A stretch of 12,566 nucleotides of DNA from Pseudoflavonifractor sp047637855 (GTDB lineage: Bacteria > Bacillota > Clostridia > Oscillospirales > Oscillospiraceae). Shown here piece after piece: positions 1-6,116 of this stretch. A program made the position numbers and the translations under genes. The notes under the pieces were generated by a model. It saw nothing but the letters and a program-made list of their open reading frames with translations, was not told the DNA's origin and made no database searches. The first letter of the stretch is position 1. Each line of letters opens with the position of its first letter. The stretch spans positions 1 to 12,566 of the forward strand of contig JBLJBF010000016.1 of assembly GCA_047637855.1 (NCBI GenBank), written 5' to 3'.

Positions 1-2
1 AG

Positions 3-2627
3 ACTGAGCATCCGGCCGATAACCCCAATGTCGCTGCCGCCACCCCGCCCAACGGCGGGGAGAGCGCCGCCGACGCTATCTTCGAGTTCTCTCCCGAGAG
101 CTATGTCGGCCTGGCCGATACGTGCGCCGGGACGGTGGGCCTCGTCTTCCTGGGCCGGCAGACCGGCGAGGACCGGGACTCCTATTCCGGCGTCTACCAT
201 GACGGCACCCCCCACATGCTGGCCCTGTCGGCGGCGGAGCGGAGGCTGGTATCCTTCGCCAAGGCCAACTGCGCCGCTGTGGCGGTGATCCTGGAGAGCT
301 CCTCCCCCATGCAGATCGCCGAGCTGGAGGATGACGCGGGGATCGGCGCCATCCTCTGGATGGGCGGCGCGGGCTGCTCCGGCTATGAGAGCCTGGGGGA
401 CATCTTGGTGGGCGCTGTGGTCCCCTCCGGCAGGACGCCGGATACCTACCCCGCCGACTTTAAGAAGGACCCCACCTTTGCAAACCACGACGACGGCTCC
501 GACCGCTTTGTCTATACCAACGCCTACACCACGCTGGTGGGCAACTACTCCTGGGAGGAGGGGGCCAACACCCCCTTCCATGAGTATGAGGAAGGGGTGT
601 ACCTCGGCTATAAGTACTACGAGACCTCCTATGACATCGGCTATCTGAAGGACTACTACAACCGGACCGACGGTGTGCTCTACCCCTTCGGCTACGGCCT
701 CTCCTTCACCGCCTTCTCCCAGGAGATCACCGCGCTGCGCGACCTGGGTAGCGAAGTGGCCGTCACCGTGCGTGTGACCAACACGGGCAGCCGCTTCACC
801 GGGAAGGAGGTTGTCCAGCTCTACTTCACCGCGCCCTACACCCAGTTTGACCGGGACTGCGGCATCGAAAAACCAACGGTCTCCCTCCTCCAATTTGGGA
901 AGACCGGCCTTCTCGCCCCCGGTGAATCTGAGGAGATCAGGCTCACCTTCCAAAAAGAGGATATGGCCTCGTACTGCTCTACCCGGAATAACCCCGACGG
1001 CACGCTTGGCTGCTACGTTCTGGAGGCGGGGGTGTACACGCTCTCGATCCGGGCGAACTCCCATGAGGTGCTGAGTGCCGGAGCGGTCACAGTTCCGACC
1101 ACGGTATGGTACGACGGCACAAACCCCCGCCGCTCTGAGACCGACGCCCAGTCCGGGCTGAGCAGAAGCGGCGCGCGCCTGGACTTTCCCGCGCGCAGCG
1201 CCGACGGCGGCGAGGAGGCGTACCAGGCGGCCACCAACCAGTTCGCGCAGCTGCGCGCCTATATGTCCGACCCCGCCGTCAGCGGCGCGGCGGTCCTCTC
1301 CCGCAAAGATTGGCCGGGCACCCAGCCTACCGCCCCCACCGATGCCGACCGCCTTGCCTCGGATACGGTTGCGGCGTGGATCGCGGAGTCGGATACCACT
1401 AAGTTCGACTATATCTCCGACCCCCGCCTCGGCAACAGGGCGGGCAGCCTGGTCTACCAGGCGGAGCGTCCCGCCACCGGGGTGGAGAACAACATCGTCC
1501 TGGCCGATCTGCGGGGAAAGGGCTACTATGACCCTATGTGGAGGCTGCTGCTGGACAAGCTCACCTTTACCGACCCGGAGGAGCTGCGCCGCTGTCTGTT
1601 CGAGGCGGCCTATCAGACCGGCTCTCTGGCCGCCATCGGCAAGCCCAAGTCTGTGGAGCACGACGGCCCCCAGGGCCTCACCCAGCCCGACCAGACCGGC
1701 CACAACTGGCTGGCGGGAACCTGCGCCTACCCCTCCGCGCCGGTGATGGCCGCCGGCTGGAACAGGGATTTACTCTATGAGCTGGGCTATATGGTGGGCC
1801 AGGAAGCGCTGGTCGCGGGCATCAACGGCTGGTATGCTCCGGGACTCAACCTCCACCGCTCCCCCTTCGGCGGGCGGGTCTCCGAATACTTCAGCGAGGA
1901 CAGCCTCCTCGCCGGCAGCCTGGGCGCCCGTATCGTGTCCGGCGCGGGAGACGCGGGGCTGTCCTGCTCGGTCAAGCATCTGGTGCTGATTGATTCGGAA
2001 GGACACCGCAACCCGCATACGGCGGTATGGCTCACCGAGCAGGCGCTGCGCGAGGTCTATCTCCGCCCCTTTGAGATCACCCTGAAAACCGCTATGAAGA
2101 CGATTCGGTACACCAACGCCGAGACAGGCGCCGCCATGCTTAAAACAATGCGGGCAGGCGACTTTATCATGACCGGCGACTGCGCCGTGGGAACCTACTG
2201 GACCGCCACCTGCTACGAGCTTCTCACCGGAGTCGTGCGGGGGGAGTGGGGCTTCCAGGGGTTCATCATCTCCGACATCAACCTTAACGCAAACTCCAAC
2301 CGGGTGGATATGCTCCTGCGCGCCGGCAGCGACGCCCTCATGTCCACCCCCTACGGCAAGCGGGCAAGTGTTGGCGATGCCACCTCCCCTACCGCCGTCG
2401 CCCTGCTCCGCCGGGCCGTCAAGGACCTGTGCTATACCCTGGTAAACTCCAATGTCATGCAGGGCGTGCCCCCCGGCTCGGTGATCCACTACATCGCCGC
2501 CCCGTGGAAGCTGTGGCTCTTTGGCTTCGACGCCCTATCCGGCCTGGTCCTTGTATCTATGGGCGTATGGCTCGCCCTCCCGGAGCGGGGCAAGGGACGG
2601 CAGCGCCGGCCCGGTCGGGGGGATTGA
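3..2627 (+). CDS. Family 3 glycoside hydrolase (beta-glucosidase-like), permuted domain order, C-terminal membrane anchor; 5' end outside window
   Basis: The frame is open from base 3 with no stop, so the gene begins upstream. GTG at 135 is only the first start-like codon inside the window. The usual GH3 order is reversed. The C-terminal-type alpha/beta domain comes first (about 100-720), with a GEDRD loop, AILWMGGAGCSGYES, PSGRTPDTYP and YPFGYGLSFTAF. An FnIII-like domain with VVQLYF follows (about 720-1100). The TIM-barrel domain is last (about 1640-2450), with DGPQGL (Asp at 1662-1664), APGLNLHRSPFGGRVSEYFSED, VKH (1971-1979) and RGEWGFQGFIISD. The Asp at 2274-2276 is the expected nucleophile. 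A hydrophobic segment (about 2511-2573) followed by an Arg/Gly-rich tail suggests a C-terminal membrane anchor with the enzyme outside. Permuted GH3 beta-glucosidases are known in rumen Clostridia. The motif after the nucleophile is SDIN rather than the common SDW, and the strand before it diverges from the usual YN motif, so substrate and activity are uncertain. Family assignment is firm. Confidence 0.88.
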   Translation, partial: TEHPADNPNVAAATPPNGGESAADAIFEFSPESYVGLADTCAGTVGLVFLGRQTGEDRDSYSGVYHDGTPHMLALSAAERRLVSFAKANCAAVAVILESSSPMQIAELEDDAGIGAILWMGGAGCSGYESLGDILVGAVVPSGRTPDTYPADFKKDPTFANHDDGSDRFVYTNAYTTLVGNYSWEEGANTPFHEYEEGVYLGYKYYETSYDIGYLKDYYNRTDGVLYPFGYGLSFTAFSQEITALRDLGSEVAVTVRVTNTGSRFTGKEVVQLYFTAPYTQFDRDCGIEKPTVSLLQFGKTGLLAPGESEEIRLTFQKEDMASYCSTRNNPDGTLGCYVLEAGVYTLSIRANSHEVLSAGAVTVPTTVWYDGTNPRRSETDAQSGLSRSGARLDFPARSADGGEEAYQAATNQFAQLRAYMSDPAVSGAAVLSRKDWPGTQPTAPTDADRLASDTVAAWIAESDTTKFDYISDPRLGNRAGSLVYQAERPATGVENNIVLADLRGKGYYDPMWRLLLDKLTFTDPEELRRCLFEAAYQTGSLAAIGKPKSVEHDGPQGLTQPDQTGHNWLAGTCAYPSAPVMAAGWNRDLLYELGYMVGQEALVAGINGWYAPGLNLHRSPFGGRVSEYFSEDSLLAGSLGARIVSGAGDAGLSCSVKHLVLIDSEGHRNPHTAVWLTEQALREVYLRPFEITLKTAMKTIRYTNAETGAAMLKTMRAGDFIMTGDCAVGTYWTATCYELLTGVVRGEWGFQGFIISDINLNANSNRVDMLLRAGSDALMSTPYGKRASVGDATSPTAVALLRRAVKDLCYTLVNSNVMQGVPPGSVIHYIAAPWKLWLFGFDALSGLVLVSMGVWLALPERGKGRQRRPGRGD

Positions 2628-2642
2628 CCGCGCGCCACAACA

Positions 2643-2686
2643 AAAAACCGGCCGGACGCAGCTTATCCTGCGTCCGGCCGGTTTTT
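2643..2686. terminator. Bidirectional intrinsic terminator between converging genes
   Basis: Perfect 19-bp arms at 2643-2661 and 2668-2686 enclose a 6-base loop (CTTATC). The GC-rich core is flanked by an A run (2642-2647) and a T run (2682-2686). Either strand therefore gives a hairpin followed by a U tract. It lies between the stop of the glycoside hydrolase (2627) and the stop of the converging minus-strand gene (2694), so it can serve both. Confidence 0.93.
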
Positions 2687-2693
2687 ACAGAAC

Positions 2694-3980
2694 TTAAGGC
2701 TCCACCACCGTGATGGTATTACGGAGCATCCCCATCCAGCAGCTGTAGACATAGCTACCTGCCTGTTCGGGGGTGAAGGTGATGACGGCCTCCCCTGCTC
2801 CCAGCCGCACCTGCCGGTCGAAGGCGGGGAGGACTAGCTCGCTGTTGCAGCCGTTCAGGCTCCCCTCCTCAGCCACGACGGTCCACACCACCGGAACCCC
2901 GGCAGTCACCCGGAGGTCGTCGTATCCGTTGGCCCGCAGATAGGTGGTGACGTACTGCTCCTCCCCCTGCCGGACAGCGGTCTGAACCGCCGCCCCTTTT
3001 TGCCCGGCCGGGGACTTGGGGCCCAGCCCCGTGAGGGCAAGGTTGTTTTGCAGCATGATGAGACCCAGCACAACCAGTAGAGCAGCGCTGAACTGGAGCA
3101 TCTTCTCCCTCCAGCTCAGCCGGAGGGCACCCGCCGCCGCGCCGAAGAACAGGACAAGCGGGATGGTGCCCAGGCAGAAGAAGAACATAGACAGCGCGCC
3201 CTGCAGCGCGCCGCCGCTGGCGATGGCATAGAGCTGCATGGACTGCAGCGGGCCGCAGGGCATCAGGCCGTTGACCAGCCCGATAGAGAAGGGGCCGTGC
3301 CTGCCGATGGCGGACACACGGCGAACCAGGCCCGCCGGCAGCCGGGGCGTCAGCCGCCGCAGCAGGCCGAAGCTGCCCAGCAGATTGACCCCCATCAGCA
3401 CCATGAGCCCCCCGGCGAAGAGACCGATGAGCCCGCGCACCCGCAGCGTAACGGCGGCGGCTTCCCCCACCGCGCCCAGCACAGCGCCGATGGCGGTGTA
3501 GCTGGTGAGCCGCCCCAGATTATAGAGCAGACTGCCCCGCAGGGGGCGGCTCCCCTCCCCCGTCATGCTCTGGCTGAGGTTCAGCCCGCCGCACATGGCG
3601 ATGCAGTGCACCGAGGTCAACAGCCCGATGACGAGAAGGGCCGCGTAACCTACCCGCTCGCCCCCCGCCACGGGGAAGGCGGCGGCCAGCTCGGTCAGCC
3701 CCAGCTGCCGGGCAATGACGTAGAGGCCCAGGAGGATGACCAGAAGATAAACTCCGCTGCGCTTTCGCTCCCGCTCCCCTCCGCAGCGGTAGCCTGCCGC
3801 CAGCACCGCCGCCCCGATCTTCTCCCGGTCGCAGGGCGGGGCGTACTCCACCCGCAGTTCGGCCTTGGCATAGCTCGCCCGGACGGCCCGCACCCCCTCC
3901 AGGCCGGATACAGCCCGGCGCAGGGTCTCCTCGCAGCCGGCGCAGTGCATCCCGCTGATGGAAAACGTATCCTTTTTCAT
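2694..3980 (-). CDS. HMA / TauE-SafE-like (DsbD_2-like) / cupredoxin-like fusion membrane protein, probable metal handling
   Basis: 428 residues in three parts. Residues 1-65 form a heavy-metal-associated domain with the GMHCAGC metal site (C13, C16). Residues about 77-312 form a polytopic membrane region with roughly six or seven hydrophobic segments. It carries the TSVHCIAMCGG signature (H125, C126, C130) and MPCGP (C242), typical of the COG2836/DsbD_2 group of the TauE/SafE-like proteins. Residues about 340-428 form a cupredoxin-like beta domain with GCN (C378) and a terminal CWMGM (C414, M416, M418). The cupredoxin part has no histidine, so it would be Cys/Met based. The ATG at 3980 is preceded by GGAGGG six bases upstream. 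The DUF2318 gene lies 17 bases upstream on the same strand, so the two are almost certainly cotranscribed. Copper or another thiophilic metal is the likely cargo, but transport direction and metal are inference. A sulfite exporter role, as the family name suggests, is unlikely. Confidence 0.82.
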   Translation of the reverse strand: MKKDTFSISGMHCAGCEETLRRAVSGLEGVRAVRASYAKAELRVEYAPPCDREKIGAAVLAAGYRCGGERERKRSGVYLLVILLGLYVIARQLGLTELAAAFPVAGGERVGYAALLVIGLLTSVHCIAMCGGLNLSQSMTGEGSRPLRGSLLYNLGRLTSYTAIGAVLGAVGEAAAVTLRVRGLIGLFAGGLMVLMGVNLLGSFGLLRRLTPRLPAGLVRRVSAIGRHGPFSIGLVNGLMPCGPLQSMQLYAIASGGALQGALSMFFFCLGTIPLVLFFGAAAGALRLSWREKMLQFSAALLVVLGLIMLQNNLALTGLGPKSPAGQKGAAVQTAVRQGEEQYVTTYLRANGYDDLRVTAGVPVVWTVVAEEGSLNGCNSELVLPAFDRQVRLGAGEAVITFTPEQAGSYVYSCWMGMLRNTITVVEP

Positions 3981-3997
3981 GACAGCCCTCCGCCGTA

Positions 3998-4531
3998 TCA
4001 GAACTTCTTCCAGTTTTTAAACCGGGCGGCGTTCTTCTCCAGGAAGGCCGCCGGAACCGTCAGGTTGCCATCCTCCAGGGTAAAGTCCTGCTCCGTGATG
4101 GGCACGGGGTTGCACCCGCCGCTGACCACGCCCACCTGCTCGGCAGAAAAGCGGTTCCCGCAGTTCTGGCAGATGAAGGCGTCCCCCTCCTGCTTGAAAT
4201 AGGCGTAGGGCGAGCCGTTGCAGACCTGACAGGTATTGAGGGCCAGCCGGACCTCGCCCGCCGCCGTCTTCACGGCGAAGACCTCCATATCCACCCCGTC
4301 CGCCCGATAGGGGAAGAAGGTGGCGGCGGCGCCCAGCCTGGCCGTATCGACGACCACGCCCTCCCCGTCGGCGGCGGCCGGAGCCCCCTTGGAGCCCTCC
4401 TTTCCGCCCGAGGGAAACAGCCTGGGCGCCAAAACGGTCAGCGCCGCCGCCAGGACCACCCCGGCGGCGATCAGGGGCATGGGGTTCTTCTTTTTGACGG
4501 CTTTCTTTGGGGCAGCGGCATTCCTTTTCAT
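3998..4531 (-). CDS. DUF2318 membrane-anchored cysteine-rich (FtrD C-terminal-like) protein
   Basis: 177 residues. A Lys-rich N terminus precedes a hydrophobic segment at about residues 18-38, which is an uncleaved signal anchor or signal peptide. A Gly/Ala/Lys-rich linker follows. The rest (about 58-150) is exported and carries five cysteines in a characteristic pattern: NTCQVC (C101, C104), ICQNC (C121, C124) and SGGCNP (C140). This matches the DUF2318 family, which also forms the C-terminal part of FtrD in FtrABCD-type iron uptake systems. Members are often annotated as Fe-S containing, and a bound metal or redox role is plausible but unproven. The start is supported by GAGGTG (minus strand of 4537-4542) upstream of ATG. 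It is the first gene of the pair with the HMA/TauE/cupredoxin fusion 17 bases downstream, which supports a shared job in metal or electron handling at the membrane. Confidence 0.82.
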   Translation of the reverse strand: MKRNAAAPKKAVKKKNPMPLIAAGVVLAAALTVLAPRLFPSGGKEGSKGAPAAADGEGVVVDTARLGAAATFFPYRADGVDMEVFAVKTAAGEVRLALNTCQVCNGSPYAYFKQEGDAFICQNCGNRFSAEQVGVVSGGCNPVPITEQDFTLEDGNLTVPAAFLEKNAARFKNWKKF

Positions 4532-4556
4532 TTCGTCACCTCAAGTTTATGGTTCA

Positions 4557-4603
4557 GCCATACAACGTAAATTTCCTACCCCGGACACATCACGTTGTAT
4601 GGC
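4557..4603. repeat. 12-bp perfect inverted repeat upstream of the DUF2318 pair
   Basis: GCCATACAACGT (4557-4568) is matched exactly by its reverse complement (4592-4603), with a 23-base spacer. It lies in the 119-base gap between the end of the amidohydrolase gene and the DUF2318 start, about 26 bases from the start codon. No U tract follows on either strand, so it does not look like an intrinsic terminator. It may be a two-half-site operator or an mRNA leader hairpin. I see no convincing -35/-10 pair for a dedicated promoter here. Confidence 0.6.
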
Positions 4604-4650
4604 CGAATTGCGCTCTTATCGCAGGCCGGTGTCAGGACGCTCCGGCCAAA

Positions 4651-5832
4651 TCATTTTTTCTCCGCGCCGTTCAGATACCAGAAGGCGTATTCGGTGTACA
4701 GGCCCGCACCCAGCACAAGAGCGTCCTCGTCGATGTCGAAGTACCCGTTGTGGAGAGAGTTCAGGGTGCCGGGCAGGTCGGGGTTGGACGTGCCCAGATA
4801 GGCGTATACCCCGGGGACCTCGTTTAAAAACTCGGCAAAATTGTCTCCGCCAAGCGAGAGGGGCCGATCTGTCACCACGTGGCTGAAGAGCGCTTCGGCC
4901 ACGGCGGCGACCTCCAGCGAGACGGCGGGGTCGTTGGAGAGGGCCGGCGTCACGCCGGTCCACAGCACCTCGCTCACGCCGCCGTAGAGGGCGGCGACCT
5001 GCTGCGCCGTCCGGATGACCTCCTCCCGCACCCGCTCGCGGGTGCTCTGGCAGATGGTGCGGGTGGTGCCCTCCAGCTCGGCGTCCTGGGCCACCGCGTT
5101 GTAGGCGGTGCCTGCCGTCAGCCTGCCCACACCGATAAGGACAGGCTCCACTGGAGAGGTGCGCCGCGTCACCAGGGGTTGGAGCGCCACCACGATGTGG
5201 CTTGCGATGTACAGCGCGTCGGCCCCCAGCTGGGGGGTGGACACATGGGCCGCCTTACCGTGGACCAGAATGCGGAAGTAGTCCACCGCCGCGTTGTTGA
5301 GCCCCGGAGTGACCCCTACGGTGCCTATGGGCAGGTCGGGGGCCGTGTGCAGTCCAAATACCCGGCCCACCTCCCCCAGGACCCCGGCGGCCACAAAGTC
5401 CTCCGCGCCCCGGCCGATCTCCTCGGCGCTCTGGAAGATAAGGCGGACCTCGCCGCCGAACCGGTCCCGATTCTCCTGGAGAACTCTGGCAGCACCCAGG
5501 AGACAGGTGGTGTGGGCGTCGTGTCCGCAGGCGTGCATCACGCCGTCCACCTGGGAACAGTAAGCAACCTCGTTGGTCTCCCGGATGGGAAGTGCGTCGA
5601 TGTCGGCCCGCAGGGCAATGATCCGATTCCCCACGCCCGTGCCCCGGATGATACCCAGTACACCGGTGGCCCCAACCCGGCTGTGGGGAATGCCCCAGCG
5701 GTCAAGCTCCCGCTCAATGAGGGCGGCGGTGCGGTGCTCGTGAAGGCCCAGCTCGGGGTAGCTGTGCAGCTCCCGCCGCAGGGCAACGAGCTCGTCCCTG
5801 CGGGCCTGCAGTTCCTCTTCCAAATGGCTCAT
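4651..5832 (-). CDS. M20-family metal-dependent amidohydrolase (N-acyl amino acid / hippurate / IAA-conjugate hydrolase type)
   Basis: 393 residues, the usual length for the M20D amidohydrolases, which cleave amide bonds of N-acylated amino acids using a two-metal centre in the cytoplasm. The conserved ligands are all visible: C102 and H104 in HACGHDAHT, E138 with E137 beside it in QSAEEIGRGA, H162 in GLHTAPDLPIG, and H361 near the C terminus in SLHNGYFDIDEDA. ALRADIDALPIRE (73-85) is the standard strand before the active site. HGKAAHVSTPQLGADA (191-206) marks the inserted dimerisation or lid domain. There is no signal peptide. ATG at 5832 is preceded by a purine-rich stretch (minus-strand AGAGGGAG). 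The gene has its own consensus promoter and a leader of about 140 bases, and is divergent from the methionine operon. The acyl group and amino acid cannot be read from sequence. A link to sulfur amino acid salvage is only suggested by position. Confidence 0.9.
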   Translation of the reverse strand: MSHLEEELQARRDELVALRRELHSYPELGLHEHRTAALIERELDRWGIPHSRVGATGVLGIIRGTGVGNRIIALRADIDALPIRETNEVAYCSQVDGVMHACGHDAHTTCLLGAARVLQENRDRFGGEVRLIFQSAEEIGRGAEDFVAAGVLGEVGRVFGLHTAPDLPIGTVGVTPGLNNAAVDYFRILVHGKAAHVSTPQLGADALYIASHIVVALQPLVTRRTSPVEPVLIGVGRLTAGTAYNAVAQDAELEGTTRTICQSTRERVREEVIRTAQQVAALYGGVSEVLWTGVTPALSNDPAVSLEVAAVAEALFSHVVTDRPLSLGGDNFAEFLNEVPGVYAYLGTSNPDLPGTLNSLHNGYFDIDEDALVLGAGLYTEYAFWYLNGAEKK

Positions 5833-5856
5833 GCTTCTCCCTCTTTCCTATTCCAT

Positions 5857-5889
5857 AAAAATGAGCGGGGCGTCTCCGTACACCCCCGC
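5857..5889 (-). other. Possible attenuator hairpin in the amidohydrolase leader
   Basis: On the minus strand GCGGGG (plus 5884-5889) can pair with CCCCGC (plus 5865-5870), followed by TCATTTTT (plus 5864-5857). This resembles a weak intrinsic terminator about 25 bases before the start codon. An upstream minus-strand GAGCGG (plus 5932-5937) could pair with the same CCGCTC and disrupt it. ACGGAGAC occurs twice in the leader (minus strand of 5872-5879 and 5924-5931). The 6-bp stem is short, so this is tentative. Confidence 0.3.
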
Positions 5890-5941
5890 GCAGGAGCACG
5901 ATGGCTCTCTTGCGCAGTCCCGGGTCTCCGTCCGCTCCTTT

Positions 5942-5968
5942 ATAAACATATTAACATACTATGTTTAT
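5942..5968. repeat. Inverted repeat just downstream of the minus-strand promoter, operator candidate
   Basis: ATAAACATA (5942-5950) and TATGTTTAT (5960-5968) are perfect 9-bp arms with a 9-base spacer. The element sits in the first transcribed bases of the amidohydrolase promoter. That is a position where a bound repressor would block elongation or promoter clearance. The region is AT-rich in an otherwise GC-rich window, so chance palindromes are more likely here than elsewhere. Confidence 0.45.
5955..5968 (+). repeat. Direct repeat copy 1 (CATACTATGTTTAT), near the minus-strand promoter
   Basis: Matches the copy at 6065-6078 in 13 of 14 positions. This copy overlaps the right arm of the inverted repeat at 5942-5968, just downstream of the predicted start of the minus-strand transcript. 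Confidence 0.45.
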
Positions 5969-5980
5969 TATATACTAGTT

Positions 5981-6009
5981 ATCATAGCATTCCGCCGCCC
6001 CCTTGTCAA
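5981..6009 (-). promoter_or_regulatory. Sigma-A-type promoter of the amidohydrolase gene
   Basis: On the minus strand the -35 box TTGACA (6009-6004) and -10 box TATGAT (5986-5981) are separated by exactly 17 bases. Transcription would start near 5974, leaving a leader of about 140 bases before ATG at 5832. Five of six -10 bases and all -35 bases match consensus. Confidence 0.78.
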
Positions 6010-6064
6010 TGTAAACCTGCGCAAAATTCTATCGACCCACTTTTGTTCCACATTTCCACACTTC

Positions 6065-6078
6065 CATACTAGGTTTAT
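6065..6078 (+). repeat. Direct repeat copy 2 (CATACTAGGTTTAT), just upstream of the plus-strand -35 box
   Basis: One mismatch against 5955-5968 over 14 bases, in the same orientation. It ends three bases before the TTGACA box of the methionine operon promoter. A shorter related core, ATACTAGT, occurs at 5972-5979. A common DNA-binding regulator of both divergent promoters is one reading. AT-rich coincidence is the other. Confidence 0.4.
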
Positions 6079-6081
6079 GTA

Positions 6082-6110
6082 TTGACAGGCGAAGAAATCC
6101 TATGTATAAT
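6082..6110 (+). promoter_or_regulatory. Consensus sigma-A promoter of the methionine operon
   Basis: TTGACA (6082-6087) and TATAAT (6105-6110) are separated by 17 bases, a perfect match to the housekeeping consensus. The start point would be near 6117, just before the T-box leader. Such a strong promoter fits control by premature termination rather than by initiation alone. Confidence 0.93.
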
Positions 6111-6116
6111 AGAGCC

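Noticed and set aside
3..2627. Frameshift or misassembly to explain the reversed GH3 domains
   Set aside because: A single uninterrupted frame joins the halves through a linker, and permuted GH3 enzymes are a known group.
3297..4202. 301-residue plus-strand open frame opposite the metal module
   Set aside because: Antisense to two well-supported genes, spans their gap, and is Pro/Gln/His-rich without motifs.
4574..4584. CsoR-like operator in the spacer of the inverted repeat (TACCCCGG)
   Set aside because: Only one half resembles such sites; there is no matching G-rich half at the right spacing.
4879..6072. 397-residue plus-strand open frame opposite the amidohydrolase
   Set aside because: It runs through both the amidohydrolase and its promoter region and shows no domain; all metal ligands are on the minus-strand product.
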